Shown: piece by piece, positions 16,634 through 28,985 of the stretch
Numbering within the stretch: the first letter of the stretch is position 1
How the letters are laid out: each line of letters starts with the position of its first letter
Source: Yersinia hibernica
GTDB taxonomy: Bacteria; Pseudomonadota; Gammaproteobacteria; Enterobacterales; Enterobacteriaceae
Direction: 5' to 3'
Assembly (NCBI RefSeq): GCF_004124235.1
Contig: NZ_CP032487.1
Location: 3,224,001-3,288,000 of the forward strand
Length of the DNA: 64,000 nucleotides
Made by a program: the position numbers and the translations under genes
Notes under the pieces: generated by a model
What the model was told of the DNA's origin: nothing
The model's database searches: none
Seen by the model: the letters and a program-made list of their open reading frames with translations, nothing else

Positions 16634-18055
16634 TTAGAAGGTAATGACCGTTTTTAAACCCGTTACCCATGCATCTTGCGTCTGGTTAACCCCAGCTGGA
16701 GAATGCCAATATTGTAAATCTGGCTGTAATTCCAACCAAGACGTCACTCGGAAACGGTAATAAAGCTCAGCAGTAATAGAATGTCCCGGCACTGGCGAAT
16801 AAAGGGGATTTGCATAATCAGCAACATGATTAATTTGATTCTGATAGCGCTGATTATCCCGATAATAATCACTCAATTTAACCATCGAGACCCCAAACCC
16901 CAGCCAATCCTGGGGTCGGCTATCAAATAAGCCGCGATATCGAACCCCGGTAGAGGCCGCATAGTGCATATAATTCGTCCGTTGGTCTGCCAGTGACATG
17001 CTGTAAAACACACTTAAGCCACGGCTCGCATCGTCTTGATGTTTTGTGACTTGCTGATTAAACCCGCCGTAAAAGAACCAAGTATTATTGTGGTAGCGAT
17101 AACCATCGGGATCGCCAGCACTAGGTACACCAGACACGCCATGATAAAGATCTCGTTGCTCGGCATTGGTATATAAAAGCCCCAAATTATAAATACCGGG
17201 CAAGCTCTGAAACGCATTAGTTTTTAATTCCAATTCCAGTGGCAATAATATGCCTTTGCTGCCCTTGGTTGACCAACTCCATGCCCTGCCACGGCTTGGT
17301 GCATCAGGGTTCTGCTCCATAACCCCGGTTTTTAGAGTCAAATTATCGGTCAGTTTATATTGCAACGTAGTCCCCCAATAATGGACATTCCAGTTAAACC
17401 AAGTCAGTGAATTTGCGGATTTACCACCACATAATCCTAACGTCTGAAAGTCACAGGGAATAACTTGATCAAAATCCTGCACTTTATTCATTAAGCCAAT
17501 GCGCCAATGTAACTTCTGGTCAGCAAAGCTGCGGGCAAAAGTTAACCATCCCAGACGAGTAATAGATTGGCCACCAAAACTTTCTTGCGACAGATCCGTT
17601 ATATTTACCCGAGGATCTTGTAGCCTATCACGTGTCAGGTTGTTATCGTGATTACGGTTAACAATATTCCCTTCAATGACTGCATCTGGAATACCGGTAT
17701 ATAACTCGAGGTCTTGTTGAAAGGTTAATGAAAACTGGTCTATATAAGAAGCTTGTTTATTATGATTATAACCACCACCGGCGTTATATGATAATTGACT
17801 CAAATAACCAAGTGAATAATTAAAACCATGATCTGATAAAATAGGCCGAATACCTAACATATTCCCCAGCAATCCTTCTTGCTGTGGTTCAAATCCTAAT
17901 GCTATTCCCTGCCACTGTGGTGTTGATTGTTCAATATACTCACCACTGCCAGCTAAACCCTCACTCAATGCCGGTGAAGAGAGTAAAATTGTTGAGGTTA
18001 GTAAATAAAATGCAGCAGAATTCATCTGACGAGTCAGAGATAAAATTGGTTTCAT
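16634..18055 (-). CDS. OprB-type carbohydrate-selective porin of the bgl operon
   Basis: 473 residues. A signal peptide ends near SSPALS-EG; the protein closes with an aromatic-ended strand (LKTVITF), the usual outer-membrane beta-barrel signature. The middle contains many alternating strands and the family pattern DQFSLTFQQDLELYTG and RLGWLTFARSF of OprB porins. AAGGG precedes the ATG at 18055. It follows bglB by 64 bases, so it is probably the last gene of bglG-bglF-bglB-porin and would admit aryl-beta-glucosides or related sugars. In E. coli the equivalent position holds the LamB-type porin BglH. Confidence 0.82.
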   Translation of the reverse strand: MKPILSLTRQMNSAAFYLLTSTILLSSPALSEGLAGSGEYIEQSTPQWQGIALGFEPQQEGLLGNMLGIRPILSDHGFNYSLGYLSQLSYNAGGGYNHNKQASYIDQFSLTFQQDLELYTGIPDAVIEGNIVNRNHDNNLTRDRLQDPRVNITDLSQESFGGQSITRLGWLTFARSFADQKLHWRIGLMNKVQDFDQVIPCDFQTLGLCGGKSANSLTWFNWNVHYWGTTLQYKLTDNLTLKTGVMEQNPDAPSRGRAWSWSTKGSKGILLPLELELKTNAFQSLPGIYNLGLLYTNAEQRDLYHGVSGVPSAGDPDGYRYHNNTWFFYGGFNQQVTKHQDDASRGLSVFYSMSLADQRTNYMHYAASTGVRYRGLFDSRPQDWLGFGVSMVKLSDYYRDNQRYQNQINHVADYANPLYSPVPGHSITAELYYRFRVTSWLELQPDLQYWHSPAGVNQTQDAWVTGLKTVITF

Positions 18056-18119
18056 TATTTTCCCTTTTTAGAATAATTAGCGCACCCGATATAAAGTGAG
18101 TGCGCTATACCTCAGAGGA

Positions 18120-19532
<1,413 letters not shown>

Positions 19533-19538
19533 TTAGTA

Positions 19539-21455
<1,917 letters not shown>

Positions 21456-21494
21456 TTATTTAGTTAAACAAATATTCAGGTCATTAAATTCGAG

Positions 21495-21555
21495 CAAAAA
21501 AAAACCTGACTGTGCTCCGTATCGTAATTAAGCGATACAAACACATTCAGGTTTT
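21495..21555 (-). terminator. Intercistronic terminator bglG-bglF
   Basis: On the minus strand AAAACCTGA (21555-21547) pairs with TCAGGTTTTTTTT, with a long internal segment that itself folds (GTATCGCTTAATTACGATAC). The upstream arm overlaps the RAT site, so BglG binding would prevent termination. Confidence 0.8.
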
Positions 21556-21579
21556 GCCTGCCGTCGGCAGTAACAATCC
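21547..21579 (-). promoter_or_regulatory. RAT site (BglG antiterminator target) upstream of bglF
   Basis: The minus strand reads GGATTGTTACTGCC...GGCAGGCAAAACCTGA, the ribonucleic antiterminator layout of bgl-type operons (E. coli GGATTGTTACTGCAT...GCAGGCAAAACC). It overlaps the first arm of the terminator. Confidence 0.85.
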
Positions 21580-21611
21580 TTTATTTTAGTCAAATTTCTC
21601 TTGCTGACAGT

Positions 21612-22460
<849 letters not shown>

Positions 22461-22473
22461 TTAGCCCTGAAAA

Positions 22474-22523
22474 CAAAAAAACCCGACTCAGCAGCATTCA
22501 TCAAGCCACTCAATCAGGTTTTG
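22474..22523 (-). terminator. Leader terminator upstream of bglG
   Basis: On the minus strand AAAACCTGA... pairs with the downstream TCGGGTTTTTTT (plus-strand aaaaaaacccga at 22474-22485). First arm overlaps the RAT. Confidence 0.75.
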
Positions 22524-22545
22524 CCCGCCATTGACGGTAACAATC
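22514..22545 (-). promoter_or_regulatory. RAT site in the bglG leader
   Basis: The minus strand reads GGATTGTTACCGTCAATG then GCGGGCAAAACCTGA, the second RAT copy in this operon, ahead of bglG itself, giving auto-antitermination as in E. coli bgl. Confidence 0.85.
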
Positions 22546-22560
22546 CAACTGCGATTAAAT

Positions 22561-22957
22561 TAACAGGTTAATACCTTACTGCAAGCAGGCAGAGATAAAA
22601 ATCGTGATACAGATCTCCTCTTGCGCCAGAAAACAAATCAACATGCTATTTTAGCGACGATAACTATTGCCTAATTCCATCCATAATTCATCTTATACAG
22701 GTGAAAACAGCAACGAGTAAGTGGCAACTATTTATTAGGATTTTTCTCAAAACAATTAAGATAAATTAAATAAACCCAATAAAAAACCAACAGAATTAAT
22801 ATACTCACCTACATGAGATTGATTCTTTATCACAAATTTTAGCGATTTTAAATATTAAATTTATGTATAGAAAATAGTTAATTCATCGCAGTAAATCATT
22901 AATAACCTTCGACAAGCTCACATAAACCACGCCCATACTTTCGTTATACCGCCTTAA
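22561..22957. other. AT-rich intergenic stretch between bglG and dmsA
   Basis: Roughly 400 bases without a supportable gene; strongly A+T-rich, as expected for divergent promoters and for H-NS-type silencing of bgl operons (known in E. coli, inferred here). No convincing CRP site or sigma-70 pair was found for bglG by eye. Confidence 0.5.
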
Positions 22958-22971
22958 TTGATTTATATCAT
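22958..22971. promoter_or_regulatory. FNR-box-like site upstream of dmsA
   Basis: TTGATTTATATCAT matches the FNR consensus TTGAT-N4-ATCAA in nine of ten defined positions, 95 bases upstream of the chosen dmsA ATG. It implies anaerobic activation. Confidence 0.65.
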
Positions 22972-23066
22972 ATAAAAGTAACAAATTATTTCCTAATGTG
23001 GGGCATTACAGTTCCATTCTATTTTTTATTTTCGCCAAGATAATGTCTTTCGCAAAGGTAATGTCG

Positions 23067-25490
23067 ATGAATAACTATAAAAAACCTATCGCCGGTTTGC
23101 TGAGCCGCCGTGAATTTATTCAAACATCTGCAGCAGTGACAGGGGCGGCAGCAATTGCCGGTTCAATCACCCTCCCTTTCTCAGTACAAGCGGCACCCGA
23201 ACAGACTGCGCCGGTAAATAAAGAGAGCATTAAATACAGCGCTTGCTTAGTCAACTGTGGGAGCCGCTGCCCGCTAAAAGTGTATGTCAAAAATGGTGAA
23301 ATTATTAAGATTGCTAATGAGGCAATTTTTGATGATTCCACATTTGGCGAGCATCAAATTAGGCCGTGTTTACGCGGCCGTTCGGTGAGGTGGAAAACCT
23401 ATAATCCTGACCGGGTAAAATATCCCATGTTGCGCGTGGGTAAACGCGGTGAAGGTAAATTCAAACGAATCAGTTGGGATGAAGCCACGACTATTGTGGC
23501 TGACAAGCTAAAAAATACTATTGAGCAATACGGTAATGAAGCAATTTATTATCAATATGGTTCAGGCTCTACCGGAGCTAATTTACAAGGCCGTAATGCC
23601 TGTAAAAGAATGCTAAGTTTACTCGGTGGTTTTTTGGATCAACACGGTACTTACTCCACAGCACAAATTAATACCGTGATGCCTTATATTTATGGTAATG
23701 CAGATGAAACGCTACTGGATGAAATTAAAAACTCAGATTTAGTTGTTATGTTCGGCCATAATCTGGCGGAAACTCGCATGTCAGGTGGTGGGCAATATAT
23801 AGAAGCGGTTCATGCACTGGAGAAGAGTAAAGCTAAAGTTATTATTATCGATCCACGGATGACAGACAGTGTTACCACACTCAATGCCGAATGGATCCCG
23901 ATATACCCGGGTACTGATGCTGCTCTGGTCGCCGCGTTGGGTTATGTATTAATTAAAGAAAACTTAACAGATGAGAATTTCCTGAAGGAATATTGTGTGG
24001 GTTGGGATGCCAGCACATTACCTGATTCAGCCCCAGCCAACAGTTCATATAAAGATTACATTTTAGGTTTGGGTATCGATGGAGTAGAAAAAACGCCGGA
24101 ATGGGCCAGCGAAATAACCGGCATTGCTCCAACCCGTATTATCCAACTTGCACGCGAGTTAGGAAATGCCCGTGCTGCTTGGATTTCCCAAGGTTGGGGT
24201 ATTCAACGTAGTGCCAATGGTGAGCAAGCTGCGCGCGCCATTATGATGCTGCCGTTAATGACCGGAAATATCGGGCGAGCAGGAACCAATACCGGTGCCT
24301 GGGGTGGTAATGTCAAATATCCGGTACCAGGATTTAATATTCCCAATCCAGTAAAAACTGCCATTCCCTGTTTTATGTGGACTGATGCTATTTTCCGTGG
24401 CACTGAGATGACGGCTAAAAATGCCCATGTGAAGAATAAAGATAAACTGGATACCAATATTAAGTTTATGTGGAATTACGCCAGTAATGTGATAGGAAAT
24501 CAGCATTCTGACCTGAATAAAACTCATCGTATTTTACAAGATGAATCACTGTGTGAATTTATTTTAGTGTGGGAAAACCACATGACCAATTCGGCTAAAT
24601 ATGCAGATTTATTATTACCCGATGTCACTTCAGTTGAATCAAATGATTTGATTGATAACTCTTATGCCAGCGGAGCCTATCACTACGTAACTCGGCTGCA
24701 AAACGCCATTGAGCCGATGTGGGAATGCCGCCCGTCTTATGATGTTCTGGCCGAAATTGCCACCAAATGCGGGATTGGTGCCGCTTTTACCGAAGGCCAT
24801 TCCCAACAAGAATGGATTGAAATCAGTTATAACAAAATGCGAGAAAAGAACCCGGCGTTACCCCCTTTTGCGCAAACTAATGACCAAGGCATTATTGACC
24901 GGATCTATGCGGATAGCAGTCAATATATTGCTTTGAAAGACTTTCGCGATGACCCGCACAATCACCCATTAAAAACACCATCAGGCAAAATTGAAATCTA
25001 CTCTGAAGCCCTTGCCACCCTGGGGAAAGAGTGGCAATTGACCCCCGGTGACCGCATCACCGCCGTCGCCGAGTATAGCCCGACTTTTGAGGGGGTCAGT
25101 GATGTCGAAACCCTGAGAAGCTACCCGCTACAAATGACCGGTTTCCATGTCAAAGGCCATTGCCACTCCTCTTATTACAACGTGGCAATGTTGCGCGAAG
25201 CTATCCCTCACCAATTCTGGATGAATCCGATTGATGCAAATGCCCGCGGGCTACAGCAAGGTGACATGGCTGAAATTTTCAACGATCGCGGCCGCGTCCG
25301 TATAGCCGTCAAAATTACCGAGCGGGTCTTACCCGGTGTTATTAGCGTCCCGCAAGGAGCATGGCGCAACCTCAATAAAGAGGGCATTGATGTGGGCGGC
25401 TGTATCAATACTTTGACGACATTACGCCCTTCGCCATTGGCGAAAGGTAATCCACAACACACTAACCTCGTGGAAGTTAAACGCGTATAA
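23067..25490 (+). CDS. dmsA: DMSO reductase-like molybdopterin oxidoreductase, catalytic subunit
   Basis: 807 residues from ATG 23067 (MNNYKKPIAGLLSRREF), with AAAGG eight bases upstream; in-frame ATGs at 22998, 23043 and 23061 give longer starts. The Tat signal SRREFIQTSA is followed by an alanine-rich helix ending near VQA. An FS0 iron-sulfur motif is formed by ACLVNCGSRCPLK and RPCLRGR. The putative Mo ligand Ser lies in QHGTYSTAQI, aligned with E. coli DmsA HYGDYSSAQI. The C-terminus PSPLAKGNPQHTNLV is shared with DmsA. It reduces S- or N-oxides, but substrate may differ (YnfE, selenate or other). First gene of dmsABC-chaperone-ferredoxin. Confidence 0.88.
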   Translation: MNNYKKPIAGLLSRREFIQTSAAVTGAAAIAGSITLPFSVQAAPEQTAPVNKESIKYSACLVNCGSRCPLKVYVKNGEIIKIANEAIFDDSTFGEHQIRPCLRGRSVRWKTYNPDRVKYPMLRVGKRGEGKFKRISWDEATTIVADKLKNTIEQYGNEAIYYQYGSGSTGANLQGRNACKRMLSLLGGFLDQHGTYSTAQINTVMPYIYGNADETLLDEIKNSDLVVMFGHNLAETRMSGGGQYIEAVHALEKSKAKVIIIDPRMTDSVTTLNAEWIPIYPGTDAALVAALGYVLIKENLTDENFLKEYCVGWDASTLPDSAPANSSYKDYILGLGIDGVEKTPEWASEITGIAPTRIIQLARELGNARAAWISQGWGIQRSANGEQAARAIMMLPLMTGNIGRAGTNTGAWGGNVKYPVPGFNIPNPVKTAIPCFMWTDAIFRGTEMTAKNAHVKNKDKLDTNIKFMWNYASNVIGNQHSDLNKTHRILQDESLCEFILVWENHMTNSAKYADLLLPDVTSVESNDLIDNSYASGAYHYVTRLQNAIEPMWECRPSYDVLAEIATKCGIGAAFTEGHSQQEWIEISYNKMREKNPALPPFAQTNDQGIIDRIYADSSQYIALKDFRDDPHNHPLKTPSGKIEIYSEALATLGKEWQLTPGDRITAVAEYSPTFEGVSDVETLRSYPLQMTGFHVKGHCHSSYYNVAMLREAIPHQFWMNPIDANARGLQQGDMAEIFNDRGRVRIAVKITERVLPGVISVPQGAWRNLNKEGIDVGGCINTLTTLRPSPLAKGNPQHTNLVEVKRV

Positions 25491-25501
25491 GGAGTTGAAA
25501 A

Positions 25502-26119
25502 ATGAAGCAATATGGTTTTTTTGTCGACTCCACCAAATGCACCGGGTGCAAAACCTGTCAAATCAGCTGTAAGGATGAGAAGAACCTGGATCTCGGGCCG
25601 AAGCTGCGCCGGGTATATGAGTATGGCGGCGGTCATTGGGTGCAACAGGGCAATATGTGGGTACAGAATGTTTTTAATTATTACTTATCCATCGCCTGTA
25701 ATCACTGCTCGTCACCCACCTGTGTTACCGGCTGCCCAACCGGCGCGATGCACAAAAGAGAAGCCGATGGTTTGGTGGTGGTCAATCAGGACTTATGTGT
25801 TGGCTGCCGTTATTGCGAGATGCGCTGCCCATATGGTGCGCCGCAATTTGATGCCAAGAAGAAACTCATGACCAAGTGTGATGGTTGCTATCAACGGGTT
25901 GGAGAGGGGCATAAACCAGTCTGTGTCGAATCTTGCCCACAACGGGCATTAGATTTCGACGAAATCACCGTCTTGCGCGATAAATACGGCGAAGAAAATG
26001 CTGTCGCCCCCTTGCCGCATGCTCATCTAACACACCCGAATCTGGTTATCAGAGGCCATCGTGATGCCAGACCTTCCGGTGACACTTCAGGCCGTATCCA
26101 AAACCCGGCGGAGGTCTAA
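25502..26119 (+). CDS. dmsB: DMSO reductase iron-sulfur subunit
   Basis: 205 residues. Four ferredoxin-type cysteine groups: CTGCKTCQISCKD near the N-terminus, CNHCSSPTCVTGCP, CVGCRYCEMRCPYG, and CDGCYQRVGEGHKPVCVESCP, the standard DmsB arrangement for four [4Fe-4S] clusters that pass electrons from the membrane anchor to DmsA. AAGGAG precedes the ATG, 11 bases after dmsA. No signal: such subunits travel with the Tat-targeted A subunit. Confidence 0.93.
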   Translation: MKQYGFFVDSTKCTGCKTCQISCKDEKNLDLGPKLRRVYEYGGGHWVQQGNMWVQNVFNYYLSIACNHCSSPTCVTGCPTGAMHKREADGLVVVNQDLCVGCRYCEMRCPYGAPQFDAKKKLMTKCDGCYQRVGEGHKPVCVESCPQRALDFDEITVLRDKYGEENAVAPLPHAHLTHPNLVIRGHRDARPSGDTSGRIQNPAEV

Positions 26120-26122
26120 AAA

Positions 26123-26899
26123 ATGCATGAATTACCCTTAGTATTCTTCACCGTGCTGGGGCAAACCGCGGTCGGGTTATTTGCTTTAGTGTTGTTAAGT
26201 CATAAGCTTGGAATGACCAGCGCACAACAACTCAAGCAGGCCAATATTGTCGGCCTGATTCTGATGTTAGCGGGCTTAGCCATTGGTGCTCTGCATGTTG
26301 GCCAGCCCTTGCGGGCGATGAACATGTTACTCGGCGTCGGCCGCTCCCCCATGAGCAATGAAATAGTGCTCAGTAGCCTGTTTGTAGCGATGGCGTGTGG
26401 CACCGTTTTTTTCTCCACTATCGTGAAAAACTCGCGGCTGGCCGCACTGTGCAATATGGCCACGGTTATTTTCGGATTGGCCTTTGCCTGGTCAATAACT
26501 CAAGTTTATCAATTAACTACAGTGCCTCACTGGGATACGGCGTACACCTCATTACAACTGTGGATGACTGTCCTGGTTGGTGGCGGTGCTTTCGCCATCC
26601 TCACGGGCGCACGTCAGCTGGGGGCTAGCGCCTTATTAGTCGGCGCTATCGTGACGTTGGTGAACAAACCGGGCTATTTAAGCTTCCTTGGCCAAAGCTC
26701 GGCGCAACTCAGTAGCCAACAGGCGCTATTTTGGGGAGTGCAAATTCTGTTGCTGACTTTGGGTATTTTCGTCGCCGCCGCCGCATTGCTGAAAGATAGC
26801 ATTCCCCGAGCCACACTGGCAGTCAGTGCATCAGCGCTGGTGATGGGTGAATTGGCCGGGCGCATTGCTTTCTATAACTTGTGGCAAATCCCGATGTGA
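26123..26899 (+). CDS. dmsC: DMSO reductase membrane anchor subunit
   Basis: 258 residues with eight hydrophobic segments, starting MHELPLVFFTVLGQTAVGLFAL as in the DmsC family, and AIGALHVGQPLRAMNML with the conserved His in helix 2-3. It oxidises menaquinol and passes electrons to DmsB. Only three bases separate it from dmsB. A hairpin follows before the chaperone gene. Confidence 0.9.
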   Translation: MHELPLVFFTVLGQTAVGLFALVLLSHKLGMTSAQQLKQANIVGLILMLAGLAIGALHVGQPLRAMNMLLGVGRSPMSNEIVLSSLFVAMACGTVFFSTIVKNSRLAALCNMATVIFGLAFAWSITQVYQLTTVPHWDTAYTSLQLWMTVLVGGGAFAILTGARQLGASALLVGAIVTLVNKPGYLSFLGQSSAQLSSQQALFWGVQILLLTLGIFVAAAALLKDSIPRATLAVSASALVMGELAGRIAFYNLWQIPM

Positions 26900-26926
26900 C
26901 TTAACGCGTTGATAATTAAAGTAACG

Positions 26927-26954
26927 GATTAGCCGCCTTTCTCTGCGGCTAATC
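26927..26954 (+). terminator. Intercistronic hairpin between dmsC and the chaperone gene
   Basis: GATTAGCCGC, eight-base loop, GCGGCTAATC: a perfect 10-bp stem without a T tract. It may set mRNA stability or give partial termination between the enzyme genes and the assembly genes. Confidence 0.5.
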
Positions 26955-26992
26955 AAAACGAATATAGCCGGGCCAGAAGAGAACATATTTTG

Positions 26993-27622
26993 ATGCTATT
27001 AGACACTACCTTGCCACGTATTCTTGGCGCGTGTTTTTACTATCCACCACAGTCCGATGCGGTACAGCGCCTGTGGCCGTTACTGTCACAAATGACCGAC
27101 CTTTTCCCCTGGCCCAATCCAGCAAAAATTGCTCATGACTGCCAACAGATACCCAATATCTTGCCAGAGCAATTGGAATATGACTTCTCGGTGTTGTTTG
27201 AAGGGCAAGGTGAAATGCCCGCCCCGCCCTGGGGTTCCGTTTATCTGGCGAGAGAAAACATCCTAATGGGGGAGAGCACCCTGAAATATCGTGAATTTCT
27301 CTTCACCTTGGGGTTGGCAAGCCAGAGTGTTATTCATGAGCCAGAAGACCAGTTTGGTTTAATGCTTTTGGCTTGGGTGTATTTAATTGAGCACCCACAT
27401 ATATCTCCGCCACATTTATCTCAACAGCACCCCGGCGGCGCGGCCATTACACTGCTCACCGAGCACTTACTGCCGTGGGCCTACCGCTATCTTGAGTTGG
27501 TCAAAAATGCACAACTGGAGTATCCGGTTTATCCGCTATTGGCTGAAATTACCGAGTGTTACCTGAAAACGCTGCAAACGGAATTGGGTTTATTCCCGCC
27601 CCCTCATGAGCTATATCGGTGA
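26993..27622 (+). CDS. dmsD: TorD/DmsD-family redox enzyme maturation chaperone
   Basis: 209 residues from ATG 26993. All-helical protein with the family patterns LEYDFSVLFEGQGEMPAPPWGSVYL and EDQFGLMLLAWVYLIEH, which match DmsD/TorD chaperones binding the twin-arginine leader of the catalytic subunit. It would hold DmsA until the cofactor is inserted. It follows dmsC by 93 bases across a hairpin, and its end lies close to the ferredoxin gene. Confidence 0.88.
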   Translation: MLLDTTLPRILGACFYYPPQSDAVQRLWPLLSQMTDLFPWPNPAKIAHDCQQIPNILPEQLEYDFSVLFEGQGEMPAPPWGSVYLARENILMGESTLKYREFLFTLGLASQSVIHEPEDQFGLMLLAWVYLIEHPHISPPHLSQQHPGGAAITLLTEHLLPWAYRYLELVKNAQLEYPVYPLLAEITECYLKTLQTELGLFPPPHELYR

Positions 27623-27635
27623 TCAAGAAAAATCG

Positions 27636-27950
27636 ATGAACAGAGATGAGCGCTACTACAAAGCTTATATGGAAAGCCGGGTTATCAGCCGCCGCGGGCT
27701 ATTTCGTGGTTTATTAAAAGGCGCGGCTGGCGACTCCCCCACGACATTACCCGCAACTGGCCCTCACCCGGTGATGAAACATCCCTGTCAAAACACCTAT
27801 ATTTATTGTGACAGCTGTGCCGATTACTGTGAAAAACAAGCATTATTCTGGCAACCCCACCAGCCGCCCAGCTTAATCAATGAACAATGTAACGGCTGCG
27901 GTGAATGTGTGGCTAGATGCCCGGCAATGGCGTTGGAAATGTGCGAATAA
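27636..27950 (+). CDS. Shortened NapF-like 4Fe-4S ferredoxin
   Basis: 104 residues from ATG 27636 (MNRDERYYKAYMESR); an ATG at 27606 overlapping dmsD is an alternative but has no ribosome site. The N-terminal part carries VISRRGLFRGLLKG, similar to the RRG start of NapF. The C-terminal part aligns with the last two clusters of NapF: CQNTYIYCDSCADYC and CNGCGECVARCP. The first half of NapF, which holds two more clusters, is missing, so only two clusters are predicted. It is probably cytoplasmic and helps mature or reduce DmsA, by analogy with NapF and NapA. Confidence 0.75.
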   Translation: MNRDERYYKAYMESRVISRRGLFRGLLKGAAGDSPTTLPATGPHPVMKHPCQNTYIYCDSCADYCEKQALFWQPHQPPSLINEQCNGCGECVARCPAMALEMCE

Positions 27951-28139
27951 GCCCGCGGTGATACCGGCAACTCTTATCCATCATGGTATTGGCAATCTGG
28001 AAGACTGCCGCATCCAGCAACTTACCGGTTTTTAAATCAACCCGTTTTGCATGCGCGGTTGAGTGAATGTACTAAATAGATAACCTCAGTTTGCTGATGT
28101 CAGTACAATGCTCGTATCTTTACCCACAGGAGCCACACC

Positions 28140-28580
28140 GTGCACCATTACCCAGCCAGCTATGCCTATGATGAAACCAGCGGCGAATATCATATTTATT
28201 ATCGCGACTTCCCGGAGTCAGGTTCAGTGACATACTCGGTCAATGACGTAGAGTTAGAAGCGCAAGATGGCATTAAGAATGGCATCGCGGCACAAATGGA
28301 AGAGCAGCTTGCTGTCCCTGCCCCATCAGCATTACAACCGGGCGATATTGCTATTCACGTCCCCATTTTGGTGCGCCTGAAAGCCGAGTTACACAATGCC
28401 ATGCTGACCACCAAAACGCGCAAAGCGGATATGGCTCGCAAGCTGGGCCTGAATGCCGCGCAGATGGATCGCCTGCTTGATGTGTATTACGCCTCCAAAG
28501 TTGAAGCTTTAGAACAAGCCCTTTATTTACTGGGCTTTGAGGCTGATGTGGCGGTCAGCAAGATAGGAGAACCGCGCTAA
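28140..28580 (+). CDS. HicB-like protein without a neighbouring HicA
   Basis: 146 residues, GTG start at 28140 with AGGAG eight bases upstream. The first half has the HicB RNase H-like pattern (YDETSGEYHIYYRDFPE, AQDGIKNGIAAQMEEQL); the second half has a helix-turn-helix (TRKADMARKLGLNAAQMDRLLDVYYASKVEALEQAL) as in HicB antitoxins. HicA toxins are about 58 residues and normally sit directly beside hicB; none is found in the 189 bases upstream or downstream. It may act as a stand-alone regulator. Confidence 0.78.
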   Translation: MHHYPASYAYDETSGEYHIYYRDFPESGSVTYSVNDVELEAQDGIKNGIAAQMEEQLAVPAPSALQPGDIAIHVPILVRLKAELHNAMLTTKTRKADMARKLGLNAAQMDRLLDVYYASKVEALEQALYLLGFEADVAVSKIGEPR

Positions 28581-28837
28581 GGCAGCCGTTAGCGCTTAAA
28601 TTTAAGTCAAGAGAGTAACAAATTGTTATTAGGCGATAATTTAAAAAAACGTTAATAGCTTCACACTTCAATATATTGACTAATATTAGTGACTATTTTT
28701 ACACGAAAGTGTGATCTGATGCATAAAATTACAGTATTGAAAATTGCTCTCTATTGGGATTACATTAGCGCCATCAACTCGCAGACAGTGGCTGAGTGAC
28801 TCAGGCTGGCGAGGTAACTCCAAGGGGGAGTTGTACA

Positions 28838-28912
28838 ATGAAATATTTCTTTATGGGCATCTCAATTATGTTGGTGGTTTGGGTTGGCACCTTCATGATA
28901 ATGGTCGAGTAA
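28838..28912 (+). CDS. ypdK: YpdK-like 24-residue membrane peptide
   Basis: Sequence begins MKYFFMGISIMLVVWVGTF and ends MIMVE. It closely resembles E. coli YpdK (MKYFFMGISFMVIVWAGTF... as I recall), a small protein encoded near alaC, the same neighbourhood as here. A strong ribosome site AAGGGGGAG lies seven bases before the ATG and a terminator 30 bases after the stop. One membrane helix; function unknown. Confidence 0.9.
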   Translation: MKYFFMGISIMLVVWVGTFMIMVE

Positions 28913-28942
28913 TACGCCGCTGATCCCACCACCTGACATCGA

Positions 28943-28975
28943 ATAAAGGGCGCATTTGCGCCCTTTATCATTTTT
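28943..28975. terminator. Terminator after ypdK
   Basis: ATAAAGGGCGCA, TT, TGCGCCCTTTAT followed by CATTTTT: 12-bp stem, placed between ypdK and the convergent cytochrome gene. Confidence 0.8.
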
Positions 28976-28985
28976 AGCCGCTATA

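Noticed and set aside
23067..25490. Selenocysteine formate dehydrogenase
   Set aside because: No in-frame TGA; the aligned ligand region has Ser as in DMSO reductases and the partner genes are dmsB and dmsC.
27951..28139. hicA or other small gene between the ferredoxin and hicB-like genes
   Set aside because: Only short open stretches without a start and ribosome site; none resembles the 58-residue HicA pattern.
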